A stretch of DNA of 64,000 nucleotides from Rhodococcus maanshanensis NBRC 100610. GTDB taxonomy: Bacteria; Actinomycetota; Actinomycetes; Mycobacteriales; Mycobacteriaceae. The translations under genes and the position numbers were made by a program. The stretch covers positions 41,940-105,939 of the forward strand of contig NZ_BCXA01000028.1 of assembly GCF_001894865.1 (NCBI RefSeq), read 5' to 3'. Each line of letters begins with the position of its first letter. Position 1 is the first letter of the stretch. A model generated the notes under the pieces. It saw only the letters and a list, made by a program, of their open reading frames with translations. It did no database searches and was not told where the DNA came from. This document shows positions 9,527 to 18,505 of the stretch, one piece after another.

Positions 9527-10306
9527 CTACCCCACCCCCAGGTAGGCGCGCTTGATCGCCGGATCGGCGAGCAGCTCCTTGCCGGTCCCGGTCTTGGTCA
9601 CCTCGCCGGTCTCCAGGATGTACGCCCGATCGGTCCGGGTGAGCGCCTGCTGCGCGTTCTGCTCGACCAGCAGGATCGTGGTGCCCTGCGCGTTGATCTC
9701 AGCGATGATCCGGAAGATCTGCTGGATCACCATGGGCGCCAACCCCATCGACGGCTCGTCCAGCATCAACAGGCGCGGCCTCGACATGAGCGACCGGCCG
9801 ATGGCGAGCATCTGCTGCTCGCCCCCGGACATGGTCCCGCCGACCTGGGTGCGGCGCTCCTCGAGCCGGGGAAACAGCTCGAAGACCCACTCCAAGCGCT
9901 CGGAGTACGCGGCCTTCGTCTCGAATTTGCGTGCATAGCAACCCATGTCGAGGTTTTCCTGCACGGTCATCCCGGGAAACACGCCGCGTCCCTCGGGCGC
10001 CTGCACCATGCCCATCTTCACCCGCTCGTGCGCCTTCACGTGGGTGATGTCGCGTCCGTCGAACACGATGCGGCCGTGGGTGAGCGGCAGCAGCCCGGAC
10101 AGCGCCCGCATGGTGGTGGACTTGCCTGCCCCGTTCGCGCCGAGCAGCGTCACCAGCTCGCCGCGCTCGACGCGCAGCGAGACCCCGTGCAGCGCCTGGA
10201 TGCGCCCGTAGCTCACCGCGACGTCGGTCACCTCCAGCAGCGGCCCCTCGGCGGTCGCGACCGAACCGGAGCGGCCGGCCTCGTCGGCCTTCTCATGCGA
10301 TGGCAT
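9527..10306 (-). CDS. livF: branched-chain amino-acid ABC transporter ATPase LivF
   Basis: 259-residue ATPase, slightly long because of an N-terminal tail of about 20 residues. Walker A GANGAGKST, signature MSGGEQQMLAIGR, Walker B LLMLDEPSMGLAP and the LivF-typical EGRGVFPGMTVQENL are present. It overlaps livG by 14 nt and is the last gene of the livK-H-M-G-F operon. It pairs with LivG to energise the LivH/LivM channel. The substrate may be Leu/Ile/Val, but related systems carry urea or short amides. Confidence 0.92.
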   Translation of the reverse strand: MPSHEKADEAGRSGSVATAEGPLLEVTDVAVSYGRIQALHGVSLRVERGELVTLLGANGAGKSTTMRALSGLLPLTHGRIVFDGRDITHVKAHERVKMGMVQAPEGRGVFPGMTVQENLDMGCYARKFETKAAYSERLEWVFELFPRLEERRTQVGGTMSGGEQQMLAIGRSLMSRPRLLMLDEPSMGLAPMVIQQIFRIIAEINAQGTTILLVEQNAQQALTRTDRAYILETGEVTKTGTGKELLADPAIKRAYLGVG

Positions 10307-11255
10307 CGTCGGGCACCCCCAGGTAGGCAGCGATCACGGCCGGGTTCTCGCGGATCGCGGCAGGCAGGTCGTCGGCGATCTTCTTGCCGAACTCGAGCAC
10401 CACGATGCGGTCGGTCACGCCCATCACCAGGCGCATGTCGTGCTCGATCAGCAGCACCGTGAAGCCGTCGTCCCGGATCTTGCGGATCAGATCCATCAGC
10501 GCGGACTTCTCGCTCGGGTTGAATCCGGCGGCGGGCTCGTCGAGGCACAGCAGTTTCGGCTCGGTGGCCAGCGCCCGCGCGATCTCCAGGCGTCGCTGGT
10601 CGCCGTACGAGAGGTTCTTCGCCTTCTCGACCGCGCGGGGCGCGATGCCGACGAACTCCAGCAGCGCCATCCCGCGGGCCACGGCGTCGCGTTCCTCGCG
10701 GCGGTGGCGCCTGGTCCGGAAGATGGCCCCTGGGACCGAGGTCCGGTGCCTGGCGTCGGTACCGACCACCACGTTCTCGAGCGCGGTCATCTCGCCGAAG
10801 AGCCGGATGTTCTGGAAGGTGCGCGCGATGCCCAGCCGCGTGATCTCGTTGCGCTTCGTCTTGGCCAGCGGCTCACCGTCGAACATCACCCGTCCCGCCG
10901 ACGGCTTGTAGACACCGGTGATGGCGTTGAAGCAGGTGGTCTTGCCTGCGCCGTTGGGCCCGATCAGACCGAGGATCTCGCCGCGCCGGATCTCGAAGGA
11001 CACGTCGTCGAGTGCGACGAGCCCGCCGAAACGCACGGTCAGGCCCTCCGTCTTCAGCAGCGCCTGACCCTCGGCGGTCTCGATCTCCCGCTGCGGGGCC
11101 ACCGCCTCGGCGACCGCCTCGGGGTCGACGAGCGCCGGATCGATGGCCGCGACGTCCACGACGCCCGCGGTCGGCACATCCACCTCGGGCGCGAGGTTCG
11201 CGGCCATGTCCTCGTTGTCGAACATCGCGTCGCCCGCTCCAGGTCCCGCCGTCAT
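10293..11255 (-). CDS. livG: branched-chain amino-acid ABC transporter ATPase LivG
   Basis: 320-residue ATPase. The core has Walker [10 protein letters not shown], signature [15 protein letters not shown], Walker [13 protein letters not shown] and the LivG-type ending [16 protein letters not shown]. An N-terminal extension of about 65 residues, rich in acidic and alanine residues, precedes the ATPase and is not part of the standard family. The ATG overlaps the livM stop by 4 nt, so translation is coupled. Confidence 0.92.
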   Translation of the reverse strand: MTAGPGAGDAMFDNEDMAANLAPEVDVPTAGVVDVAAIDPALVDPEAVAEAVAPQREIETAEGQALLKTEGLTVRFGGLVALDDVSFEIRRGEILGLIGPNGAGKTTCFNAITGVYKPSAGRVMFDGEPLAKTKRNEITRLGIARTFQNIRLFGEMTALENVVVGTDARHRTSVPGAIFRTRRHRREERDAVARGMALLEFVGIAPRAVEKAKNLSYGDQRRLEIARALATEPKLLCLDEPAAGFNPSEKSALMDLIRKIRDDGFTVLLIEHDMRLVMGVTDRIVVLEFGKKIADDLPAAIRENPAVIAAYLGVPDDAIA

Positions 11256-12511
11256 CCGCCGACCTCCGTCGTCGCTGCGCTGGGCGCCGGACCGTTGCCC
11301 GGCGCGTCGCTGGGTCTACGTACAGCCTGGTAGATCTGCCTGCCGTAGGCCAGTAGTTTCTGCCGCGCCGGGAAGAGACCCTGCGGGCGGAAGATCATCA
11401 GCACCACCAGCGCGAGGCCGAAGAACAGGTACTTGTAGTCGCCGAGCGACTGCCCGCCGATCTCGATCGACATCGCCCGGTTGGGCAGGTACACGATGAT
11501 GAACGCGCCGACGATGACGCCGAGCTTGTTGCCCTGACCGCCGATGACCACCGCACACAGGAACAGCATCGAGTTGATGACGTTGAACCCGGTCGGGTTG
11601 ATGAACTGCACCTGCCCGGCGTAGAGCGCGCCGGACAGGCCGCCGATCGAGGCGCCGATCGTGAAGGCCCACAGCTTGAACTTGAAGGTCGGCACGCCCA
11701 TGATCTCGGCGGCGTCCTCGTCCTCCCGGATCGCGACCCAGGCTCGACCGACCCGGCTGCGCTCGAGGTTGCCGACCAGCAGCAGGGCGATGATCACCAT
11801 CACCATGCCGACCCAGAACCACCACACGCCGGAGTTCAGGTTGCCGCCGGTGTTGCCCGCCGAGAACACCCCGTACGGCTTGTCCTCGGTCTCGCCGAGG
11901 TGCGGGTACGCGATCTGGGAGAGCCCCTGACCGCCGTTGGTGACGTCGGTGAGGTTGTCGGCCAGCAACCGGACGATCTCGCCGAAGCCGAGGGTCACGA
12001 TGGCCAGGTAGTCGCCCCGCAGCCGCAGCGTCGGGGTGCCGAGTATCAGCCCGGTGAACGCGGTGATGGCCACCGCGATCGGCAGGCAGGACAGCCACGC
12101 CCAGTCCTCGGAGAAGAATCCGCTCTCGGTCATCTTGTTCCACGGACTGTTCGGGCTGGTGAGCAGCGCGACGGTATACGCACCGACCGCGTAGAAGCCG
12201 ACGTAGCCGAGGTCGAGCAGGCCGGCCTGGCCGACGACCACGTTGAGGCCGATCGCGATCAGCGCGTACATCGCGAACTGGGCCATCACCCCGCCGAAGT
12301 CGGTGCCCGGCGTGTCCAGGATCGGCGGCCGCCAGACCGGCAGGATCGCGATCAGCGCGATCACCGGGACCCCGACGAGCCACTGCATCGGCCTGGCCAG
12401 GCCGTTCCACCAGCCCCGGATCGCGTCGCCGACGCCGTGCCTGTCGGGTTGCGGCCCCTTGAGCAGCTCGGTCGGGTCTGGCTGCGCCGCAGCCGGATTC
12501 TCGGTACTCAT
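11252..12511 (-). CDS. livM: branched-chain amino-acid ABC transporter permease LivM
   Basis: 419-residue membrane protein with about ten hydrophobic spans. The LivM signature region GLNVVVGQAGLLDLGYVGFYAVGAY (residues about 96-120) and the late permease loop RVGRAWVAIREDEDAAEIMGV, which contacts the ATPase, are clear. A hydrophilic N-terminal tail and a Pro/Ala-rich C-terminal tail extend it. It forms a heterodimeric channel with LivH and overlaps it by 4 nt (ATGA). Confidence 0.92.
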   Translation of the reverse strand: MSTENPAAAQPDPTELLKGPQPDRHGVGDAIRGWWNGLARPMQWLVGVPVIALIAILPVWRPPILDTPGTDFGGVMAQFAMYALIAIGLNVVVGQAGLLDLGYVGFYAVGAYTVALLTSPNSPWNKMTESGFFSEDWAWLSCLPIAVAITAFTGLILGTPTLRLRGDYLAIVTLGFGEIVRLLADNLTDVTNGGQGLSQIAYPHLGETEDKPYGVFSAGNTGGNLNSGVWWFWVGMVMVIIALLLVGNLERSRVGRAWVAIREDEDAAEIMGVPTFKFKLWAFTIGASIGGLSGALYAGQVQFINPTGFNVINSMLFLCAVVIGGQGNKLGVIVGAFIIVYLPNRAMSIEIGGQSLGDYKYLFFGLALVVLMIFRPQGLFPARQKLLAYGRQIYQAVRRPSDAPGNGPAPSAATTEVGG

Positions 12512-13545
12512 ACCCGCGCCCTTCCCAGGCTCTCACCGAGGATCCCGGTTGGCCTGAACATCAGCACGACGACCAGCAACACGAAGGCGACGACGTCTCG
12601 CCATTCGGTGCCGAACACCACCTGGCCGTAGTTCTCCATGACCCCGAGCAACAGGCCGCCGAGCAGGGCCCCGCGGAGATTGCCGATACCGCCGAGCACC
12701 GCCGCGGAGAACGCCTTGATCCCGAGGATGAAGCCGCCGTTGAAGATGATCCCGGAGGGGATCTTGAGCGTGTACAGCAGCGCCGCGGCGCCGGCCAGGA
12801 TGCCGCCGAGCAGGAAGGTCAGCATGATCACGCGTTCACGGGAGATGCCCATCAGGGTCGCGGTGTCGGGGTCCTGGGCCACCGCCCGGATCCCCCGGCC
12901 GAACTTGGTTCGGTTGATGATCATGTCGGTGACCAGGGTGAGGAGCAACGCGGCCACGATGATCACGATCGTCACGTTGCTCACCGAGGCGCCGAAGATG
13001 CTGAACACCTCGACCGGCTGGACCAGCTTGATGGGCTGCTGCGCATTGGTGCCGCCGAGGCCGGGCCAGATCTCGGGGAGCACGTAGTGCACGAATTCCT
13101 GCAGCACGAACGACATTCCGATCGCGGTGATGAGGAAGGTGAGCGGTTTCGCCCCGCGCTTGCGCAGCGGCCGATAGGCCACGCGCTCGAGCCCGACCGC
13201 GGCGCCGCCCGAAACGGCCATGCCGAACAGCATTGCCAGACCGAGGAACACGACCGTCATGACGACGCCCTCATTGTAGGCGTTGCCGCTCGGTGTGAAG
13301 CCGAGCAGTTCGAGCGCCACGTACTGCCCGAACATGCCGAGCATGAAGACCTCGGAGTGCGCAAAGTTGATCAGCCGCAGCACGCCGTAGACCAGCGTGT
13401 ACCCGATCGCCACCAGCGCGTAGATGGCGCCGTAGCTCAGCCCGTCGATGGTCAGTTGCCAGAAGCTCGTGGTGAGCCCCTGGATGTTGAAGTCGATATT
13501 GCCCGCGTAGAGGGTTGCCGAGGCGGCGAGGGAAGTCGCGATCAT
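12508..13545 (-). CDS. livH: branched-chain amino-acid ABC transporter permease LivH
   Basis: About 345 residues with eight or more hydrophobic spans. The family region YALVAIGYTLVYGVLRLINFAHSE near residue 50 and the ATPase-coupling loop FGRGIRAVAQDPDTATLMG are present. ATG 13545 was chosen because GAAAG lies eight bases upstream; in-frame GTG 13554 and TTG 13560 are alternatives. It is separated from livK by about 95 nt holding a strong hairpin, unlike the other liv genes, which overlap. Confidence 0.9.
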   Translation of the reverse strand: MIATSLAASATLYAGNIDFNIQGLTTSFWQLTIDGLSYGAIYALVAIGYTLVYGVLRLINFAHSEVFMLGMFGQYVALELLGFTPSGNAYNEGVVMTVVFLGLAMLFGMAVSGGAAVGLERVAYRPLRKRGAKPLTFLITAIGMSFVLQEFVHYVLPEIWPGLGGTNAQQPIKLVQPVEVFSIFGASVSNVTIVIIVAALLLTLVTDMIINRTKFGRGIRAVAQDPDTATLMGISRERVIMLTFLLGGILAGAAALLYTLKIPSGIIFNGGFILGIKAFSAAVLGGIGNLRGALLGGLLLGVMENYGQVVFGTEWRDVVAFVLLVVVLMFRPTGILGESLGRARV

Positions 13546-13591
13546 CGAAGTCACTTTCAAAGCCGGGAGGCGCTACCGGCGCCCCGACGAC

Positions 13592-13627
13592 GCAGCCGGG
13601 GCCTGCTACGAGCAGGCACCCGGCTGC
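13592..13627 (-). terminator. strong intercistronic hairpin between livK and livH
   Basis: GCAGCCGGG-GCCTGCT pairs with AGCAGGC-CCCGGCTGC, giving a 16-bp stem with one bulged A and a three-base loop (ACG). There is no T-run on either side. It lies just past the livK stop and before livH, on the same transcript. Such stems often protect the upstream binding-protein mRNA and partly terminate read-through, so that LivK is made in excess over the membrane parts. The structure is seen; the effect is inferred. Confidence 0.7.
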
Positions 13628-13640
13628 GGGATGCGTTCTG

Positions 13641-14867
13641 TCAGTTGACCTTGTAGATCTGGATCAGGGCGTTGGACAGCTCACCCTTGTCGTTCCACTG
13701 GTACTTCTTGCCGACGCCCTGCCCGTCGTAGTTCTTGACGAAGGCCAGCATTCCGGCGCGGTCCTTCACCCCGGAGTCGATGGCCTTGAGCATGATCGTG
13801 GTCAGGTCGTAGCCCTCGACCGAGTAGACGCCGGGCGCCTGGCCGTTGAGCTCCTCGTACTGCTCTGCCAGCGCGGCAGGCGCCGGGACGCAGGGGCAGG
13901 TGAGGATCGCGCCGTTCGCGGATTCGCCTGCCTGCTTGACGAACTCGGGATCGTTGGTGCCGTCACCGGAGGTGAAGGTCGCGGTCACCCCGCCCTCGCG
14001 GAGCTGGGTCACGAACGGCGCCGCCTCGGCGTAATAGCCCGAGTACCAGACCGCGTCGGGCGACTCGCCCTTGATCTGGGACACGGTGGCCGAGAAGTCC
14101 TTCTGACCGGTCTTGACGCTGGCCGAACAGGCGGGATCCGCTGCGGCGCCGAGGGTCTCGGTCACCACCCGGGCCAGGCCGACGCCGTAGTCGGAGTCGT
14201 CCTGCACGACGCACACCTTCTTCGCGTCGAGTGTGCCGGTGAGGTACTTGGCGACGACCGAGCCCTGGCTGTTGTCGTTGCCGAGGCCCCGGAAGAAGGT
14301 GGTCCAGCCGTTCTCGGTGAGCGTGGGGTTGGTGGCCGACGCGGTGAGGAACGGCAGCCCGCTCTGGTTGAAGATCGGGCCGGTGGCCTTGGTCTCACCG
14401 GAGAAGGCCGGCCCGAGCAGGCCGATGATGGACTGGTTGCTCACGATGTTCGGCGCCACCTGGGTCGCCTTCTGCGGGTCGCCCTCGGTGTCGAAGGTCT
14501 CCATCTCGACCTGGCAGTTCGGGTTGGCCTTATTGTGCTTGTCGAGGGCGAGCTTGGCCCCGTAGAGGATGTTCTGCCCGAGCGCGGCGTTGGCACCGGT
14601 CAGCGCGCCGGCCATCGCGAGCGAGACCCCCGAGCAGGTGGCGTTGCCGCTGCCCGCGGGATCGGCCGCATCGGTGACGTCGGCGCTCGCGACCTCGTTG
14701 CCAGCCGAATCGAGCAGCACCCCGGGCTGAATGCTGAGCGCGCTGGACTCCCCAGACCCGCTGGTCTCCGACGATCCGCCGTCGGTGGTCTTGCTGCTAC
14801 AGCCCGCGACGGCTAGCGCTGCGGCGACTCCAACGATCAACGCGCCTCTCGCTGTACGACGATGCAC
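13641..14867 (-). CDS. livK: branched-chain amino-acid ABC transporter substrate-binding lipoprotein
   Basis: 408-residue periplasmic-binding-fold protein (Leu/Ile/Val-binding, receptor ligand-binding family). The signal peptide ends in the lipobox AVAGC (Cys23), so it is a lipoprotein. Family regions include SLAMAGALTGANAALGQNILYGAKLA, SIIGLLGPAFSGET and VEGYDLTTIMLKAID. The GTG start at 14867 has an excellent GGAGGTGGGA ribosome site. First gene of the liv operon; the ligand could be a branched-chain amino acid or a related compound. Confidence 0.92.
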   Translation of the reverse strand: MHRRTARGALIVGVAAALAVAGCSSKTTDGGSSETSGSGESSALSIQPGVLLDSAGNEVASADVTDAADPAGSGNATCSGVSLAMAGALTGANAALGQNILYGAKLALDKHNKANPNCQVEMETFDTEGDPQKATQVAPNIVSNQSIIGLLGPAFSGETKATGPIFNQSGLPFLTASATNPTLTENGWTTFFRGLGNDNSQGSVVAKYLTGTLDAKKVCVVQDDSDYGVGLARVVTETLGAAADPACSASVKTGQKDFSATVSQIKGESPDAVWYSGYYAEAAPFVTQLREGGVTATFTSGDGTNDPEFVKQAGESANGAILTCPCVPAPAALAEQYEELNGQAPGVYSVEGYDLTTIMLKAIDSGVKDRAGMLAFVKNYDGQGVGKKYQWNDKGELSNALIQIYKVN

Positions 14868-15132
14868 GTCCCACCTCCGAAATCTGTGCGCCCCGGACAA
14901 TTCCGGAGGGGCCGTCCGCCAGCCCGGACAAAACATAACCGTGCGGCAATGCCCGTGCATCACATTGAAGTAGTTCGCCGCGCGGACGAATTTCCGTGGC
15001 GGAAACTATACGGTCGACCAAGAATGGCGACACAATGAAGAAACCGCAGGTAACGGCGAGATCTGCGGAGAAAGCGCAATTTCGTCACCCAATGCAGAAA
15101 GACTGAACCATCGCCTTGAAACACTTAGTTAG

Positions 15133-15150
15133 CGCAATGGTTACATTGCG
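15133..15150 (-). terminator. small perfect hairpin downstream of pdtaR
   Basis: CGCAATG and CATTGCG form a 7-bp perfect stem with the loop GTTA, ten bases past the pdtaR stop codon on the minus strand. It may be a weak terminator or an mRNA 3' end; there is no T-run. The rest of the 292-bp spacer 14868-15159 is AT-richer than its surroundings and should hold the liv promoter. No operator with convincing symmetry was found there. Confidence 0.4.
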
Positions 15151-15159
15151 TGTCGCGAC

Positions 15160-15771
15160 CTATTTCGCGTCGAGCGTCTCGATCACGATCTGGGCGACGG
15201 CCTTCATGGAGGTCCGCCCGTCCATCGCCGCCCGCTGGATCCAGTTGAACGCTTCGGGCTCGCTCAGCGACTGCGACCGCATCAACACGCCCTTGGCCCG
15301 CTCGATGAGCTTGCGCGACTCCAACCGATCGGCCAGCGTCGCCACCTCCCGCTCGAGCGCGGAGATCTCGGCGAACCGGCTCGCGGCCAACTCGACGGCA
15401 GGCACCAGATCCGCCTTCGAGAACGGCTTGACCAGATAGGCCATCGCGCCGGCGTCGCGAGCCCGCTCGACGAGTTCACGCTGACTGAATGCGGTCAGGA
15501 TCACCACCGGCGCAATGCGCTTGGACGCGATCTCCGAGGCCGCATCGATCCCGTCACGCAGCGGCATCTTGACGTCCATGATCACCAGGTCCGGCTTGAG
15601 CGCCTCGGCCAGATCGACCGCGCGCTGGCCGTCACCCGCCTCGCCGACCACGTTGTAGCCCTCTTCGCGGAGCATCTCCACCAGGTCCATCCGGATGAGG
15701 GTCTCGTCCTCGGCGACCACCACGCGGCGGGCGGCGGCGCCGTCACCCTGCGCGGCCGGAGCGTTCGTCAT
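15160..15771 (-). CDS. pdtaR: ANTAR-domain response regulator PdtaR
   Basis: 203-residue two-domain regulator. The receiver domain has the acidic pair VAEDETLIRMDL (Glu21-Asp22), the phosphorylation site IMDVKMP (Asp66) and the conserved Lys in YLVKPFS. The C-terminal ANTAR domain (about 140-200, LIERAKGVLM...AFNWIQRAAM) binds paired hexaloop RNA hairpins and prevents termination. In Mycobacterium tuberculosis the partner kinase is PdtaS, encoded elsewhere. ATG 15771 was chosen because GAGGGGG lies seven bases upstream. Location near polA agrees with mycobacterial gene order. Confidence 0.95.
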   Translation of the reverse strand: MTNAPAAQGDGAAARRVVVAEDETLIRMDLVEMLREEGYNVVGEAGDGQRAVDLAEALKPDLVIMDVKMPLRDGIDAASEIASKRIAPVVILTAFSQRELVERARDAGAMAYLVKPFSKADLVPAVELAASRFAEISALEREVATLADRLESRKLIERAKGVLMRSQSLSEPEAFNWIQRAAMDGRTSMKAVAQIVIETLDAK

Positions 15772-15877
15772 CACCAATCCCCCTCGGTCGTCAGCCTCGC
15801 CCGAGTCAGGCGCCGCACCCTTGAAGGGTACCGGTGCTTGACGCCAGGAGACGATCTTCTACAGTGGACAACCGCCA

Positions 15878-15954
15878 GCCCTCGTATCCCAATTGGCAGA
15901 GGAAACGGATTCAAAACCCGTGCAGTGTGAGTTCGAGTCTCACCGAGGGCACCA
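15878..15954 (+). tRNA. tRNA with Leu (CAA) anticodon, class-I shape
   Basis: The 7-bp acceptor stem GCCCTCG/CGAGGGC is perfect, with discriminator A and encoded CCA (15951-15954). The T arm GTGAG-TTCGAGT-CTCAC is perfect. The D arm has a short 3-bp stem (TCC/GGA) around CAATTGGCAGA. The anticodon loop TTCAAAA gives CAA, read as leucine (codon TTG); its stem ACGGA/CCCGT has one A-C mismatch. The variable region is only about five bases, whereas leucine tRNAs normally have a long variable arm. Confidence 0.85.
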
Positions 15955-16357
15955 CGAAGATTCGGGCCGAAGCCCATTCCCGAACTCCTGACGTCGGCGT
16001 GTCCCACCGTCGTGGCCCCACCCCGACGCGCTTGCATCCACATCTGCGGCCGGACACCTACCCACGCCGGTTCGGCAGGGATTCCGCCGAATCGGCGTGG
16101 GCTCGAAATCGACCGTCCCTCAGAGCGTTTCGCTCGATTTACCCCGCTCAACGACGCCGCAGGCCGACCCGATCTCGGTGCGGGAGGTCACGGACGCCCG
16201 CACACGGCAGACGCCTGCCCCAGCACCCGCCGACAGACCCTCGCAATAGGCCAACAGGAAGCGCACGATTAGTGGAGGACTCGGGCAATTGACAGCGGAC
16301 CGCGACCGCAACCGCGCTCCCGCGCGAGGCCCGGGCCTGCCGCTCTAGGAGGACGTC
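15955..16357. other. 403-bp intergenic region between tRNA and secreted-protein gene
   Basis: No gene could be supported here. Apart from the hairpin at 16061-16101, the sequence shows no repeat or clear operator. The last 20 bases contain an AGGAGG ribosome site for the gene at 16358, so a promoter for that gene should lie in the 3' half of this stretch. Confidence 0.5.
16061..16101 (+). terminator. long hairpin downstream of the tRNA
   Basis: CCCACGCCGGTTCGGC (16061-16076) and GCCGAATCGGCGTGGG (16086-16101) form a 16-bp stem with one G-T wobble and a nine-base loop. It lies 107 bp past the tRNA. There is no T-tract, which is common for actinobacterial terminators. Likely ends the tRNA transcript; an RNA of other function cannot be excluded. 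Confidence 0.6.
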
Positions 16358-16639
16358 ATGAACACCATCACACTGCGCACGGCGACTGCTGCGGCCCTGA
16401 TCGCCCCCGCACTCACACTCGGAGCCGGGGTGGCCGGGGCCACGGCGCACGAGCCTCCCACCGCTCCCCCTGCCGTCACCGAGACGACACCCGTGTCCCC
16501 CGACATGATCACGCCCGTCGTGCTCCTGCCCGGGCAGACGACATGGCAGGGCGCCCTCGGCACGGTCCTCGCCTGTGCACCGTGGGGACTCATCCCCCTC
16601 ATCGGGCCGAACGTCGCATTCCCGATCTGCCTCGCCTGA
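16358..16639 (+). CDS. small secreted protein of unknown function
   Basis: 93 residues. A signal peptide covers about residues 1-29 with probable cleavage after AGATA (Ala-x-Ala type). The mature part is short, Pro/Thr-rich, then hydrophobic, with two Cys (LACAPWG and FPICLA) that could form one disulfide. The AGGAGG ribosome site eight bases from ATG is near-ideal, so the gene is probably expressed. No family recognised. Similar tiny secreted proteins are frequent in Mycobacteriales. Confidence 0.7.
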   Translation: MNTITLRTATAAALIAPALTLGAGVAGATAHEPPTAPPAVTETTPVSPDMITPVVLLPGQTTWQGALGTVLACAPWGLIPLIGPNVAFPICLA

Positions 16640-16736
16640 CGCCACCCGCAACGCCCTCGTCCACCCCGCATCGCTGCAGGGGTGCGGTAGACCTCCGCGG
16701 CGGCGAACCGATACCCCGCACCGATACGGTGGCACC

Positions 16737-16976
16737 ATGACGACCGCCGGCCTCGCCGACCGCGCCTGCCTCCCCATGAGTGACGGTGACCGCGTCCGCC
16801 TGCTTCTCGACATCGTCGAACTCGCGCAGACCCGCATCGGGCCCGACGAGGTCAACGACCTCGCCGGGCCCGCGCTTGCGGCGCACGGGGTCGCGCTCAC
16901 CCAGGACGTGGCACGGGGCTGGAACCTGGCCCTCGAGATCCTCACCCGCACCCTGGAGGCCCGGCTTCCGCAGTGA
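16737..16976 (+). CDS. hypothetical protein, 79 residues
   Basis: Cytoplasmic, mostly helical by composition (DRVRLLLDIVELAQTRIG, then WNLALEILTRTLEARLP), with no signal peptide and no known motif. Codon use (GC-rich third positions) matches true genes. The start at ATG 16737 has no strong ribosome site; GTG or in-frame upstream starts are possible. It is convergent with the FAD oxidoreductase gene. No function can be proposed. Confidence 0.5.
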   Translation: MTTAGLADRACLPMSDGDRVRLLLDIVELAQTRIGPDEVNDLAGPALAAHGVALTQDVARGWNLALEILTRTLEARLPQ

Positions 16977-17044
16977 CGCCGCCTACCCGGCGGGGATGAT
17001 CCGGCGCGAACCCCTCGTGCGCGCCGAACCACCACCGCGGGCCG

Positions 17045-18442
17045 TCACCAGCGCGCCGCGGCGCCGAACAAGCGGCTCGGATCGAACCGATCGCGGATCT
17101 CGGACAGCCGTCGGAGATCCTGCGGACCCCATGCCGCGCGCACCCGGTCGGCGGGCGCACCCTCGGCTCCGCCCGCGAAGTTCATCAGCGCCCCGCCGGT
17201 CCCCCACGGCTGCATCGCTGCCAGCACCGATTCGAGCGCGCCGGGGACGACGTCGGCGATGGGCGGCGCCAGCACGCCGACGGCGAACAGACTGAAGGCC
17301 GCGTCCCGGCCCGCCACCGCGTTCGGGACCTCGGCGCCGCAGGCCAGTGCCCCGCCCATCGCCCGGATCTCCGCCAGCACCAACGGCAGGCCACCCGCGG
17401 GCCCGACCGTGGCGAGGAACTCGTCGATCGCCTCGGCCGGCAGCTCGCGCAGGAGCAGCGACCGCTCGGCGCCGGGCATCGGGTCGGTGGGGTCGGCGTG
17501 GATCGAACCCAGATCCGCGTACATGATCTCGGTGACCGTGTCGATGATCGGCTCCGCCAAGTCGCGCAGCGGCGCCAGGAGCGCCTCCCCGTCCTCCGTC
17601 TCGCTGACATGCGCAAAGCGCACGTGCAGCACCGTGCGGCCGCGCAGGGCCTCGGGCAGGGCCGGCAGCGGCGGGAAGTTCACCACCGCGACCGAAGAGC
17701 TCACCGACTCGGGGATCCGGTGCACCCAGTCCCGCCAGCCGTGCAGGACCCGCGGCGCGTCGAGGATGTCGAAGAACATGCCGCCCGCGTGCACGGTCTG
17801 CACAGGGAAGAGCCGGAAGGTGATCTGGGTGACGATCCCGAATGCCGCACCACCGCCGCGCAACGCCCAGAACAGGTCCGGCTCGCTGGTCTCGCTCACC
17901 CGGCGCAACCGGCCGTCCGCGGTCACCACCTCGATCTCGGTGACGTGATCGGCGGCGAAACCGAAGGTCCTGGCCACCGGGCCGATCCCGCCACCGAGCG
18001 TGTACCCGACGACCCCGACCTCCGTCCCGGACCCGCACAATCCGGCGAGCCCGTGTGGCGACGCGGCGTCGAGCACCTGCTGCCACCGCACGCCCGCGCC
18101 GACGGTCGCCGTCCCGGCCTGCTGGTCGATCACGATGGAGTCGAGGAGCCGGGTGTTGATCAGGATCGTCTCGGGCCCGGTGGGCGCCGCGCCGTGCCCG
18201 GTGGACTGCACCGCGACCGACATCCCGGCGGCGGCCGCGACCCCGACCGCCGCCGCGACGTCGGCGGCACTGGAGGCGACCAGCACCGCCGCGGGGCGGT
18301 GCACCGTGACGGTGTTGAAGCCCGCGACGGACAGGTCGAAGCCGCCGCTCCCCTGCGCGTGTACCGGCCCGGCGGTCGCGGCACTCAGGCGCTCGACCAG
18401 TGACGGCAGGACCGGTGAGGATTCTTCAATACTGGTGGACAC
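17045..18442 (-). CDS. FAD-linked oxidoreductase (BBE/p-cresol methylhydroxylase type)
   Basis: 465 residues. An N-terminal FAD-binding domain of PCMH type contains STGHGA (His83, the usual covalent flavin attachment site) and VGVVGYTLGGGIGPVAR. The position that carries the second, cysteine link in bicovalent enzymes is Gly here, so a single covalent link is more likely. A C-terminal berberine-bridge-like segment ends in DRFDPSRLFG. No signal peptide. Family members oxidise sugars, alcohols or secondary metabolites. The SARP regulator encoded just upstream on the same strand suggests a specialised-metabolism or stress role. Confidence 0.85.
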   Translation of the reverse strand: MSTSIEESSPVLPSLVERLSAATAGPVHAQGSGGFDLSVAGFNTVTVHRPAAVLVASSAADVAAAVGVAAAAGMSVAVQSTGHGAAPTGPETILINTRLLDSIVIDQQAGTATVGAGVRWQQVLDAASPHGLAGLCGSGTEVGVVGYTLGGGIGPVARTFGFAADHVTEIEVVTADGRLRRVSETSEPDLFWALRGGGAAFGIVTQITFRLFPVQTVHAGGMFFDILDAPRVLHGWRDWVHRIPESVSSSVAVVNFPPLPALPEALRGRTVLHVRFAHVSETEDGEALLAPLRDLAEPIIDTVTEIMYADLGSIHADPTDPMPGAERSLLLRELPAEAIDEFLATVGPAGGLPLVLAEIRAMGGALACGAEVPNAVAGRDAAFSLFAVGVLAPPIADVVPGALESVLAAMQPWGTGGALMNFAGGAEGAPADRVRAAWGPQDLRRLSEIRDRFDPSRLFGAAARW

Positions 18443-18505
18443 GGCGATTCCTTCGCTCGTTCGGATCTGTCCACCAGAGGAGACCCAACCGCTCTTATCG
18501 CGCTC

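Noticed and set aside
6724..9555. A 943-codon open frame opposite polA.
   Set aside because: Antisense shadow of polA, composition typical of GC-rich noise, no motifs.
14990..15080. Possible GlnR nitrogen-control site upstream of livK (GAAAC and GTAAC).
   Set aside because: The spacing between the two AC pairs is eight bases, not the nine of the consensus, and flanking bases do not fit.
17045..18442. Bicovalent flavin attachment (His and Cys) in the FAD oxidoreductase.
   Set aside because: The Cys in GLCGSG is three residues before the position of the known flavin Cys; the aligned residue is Gly.
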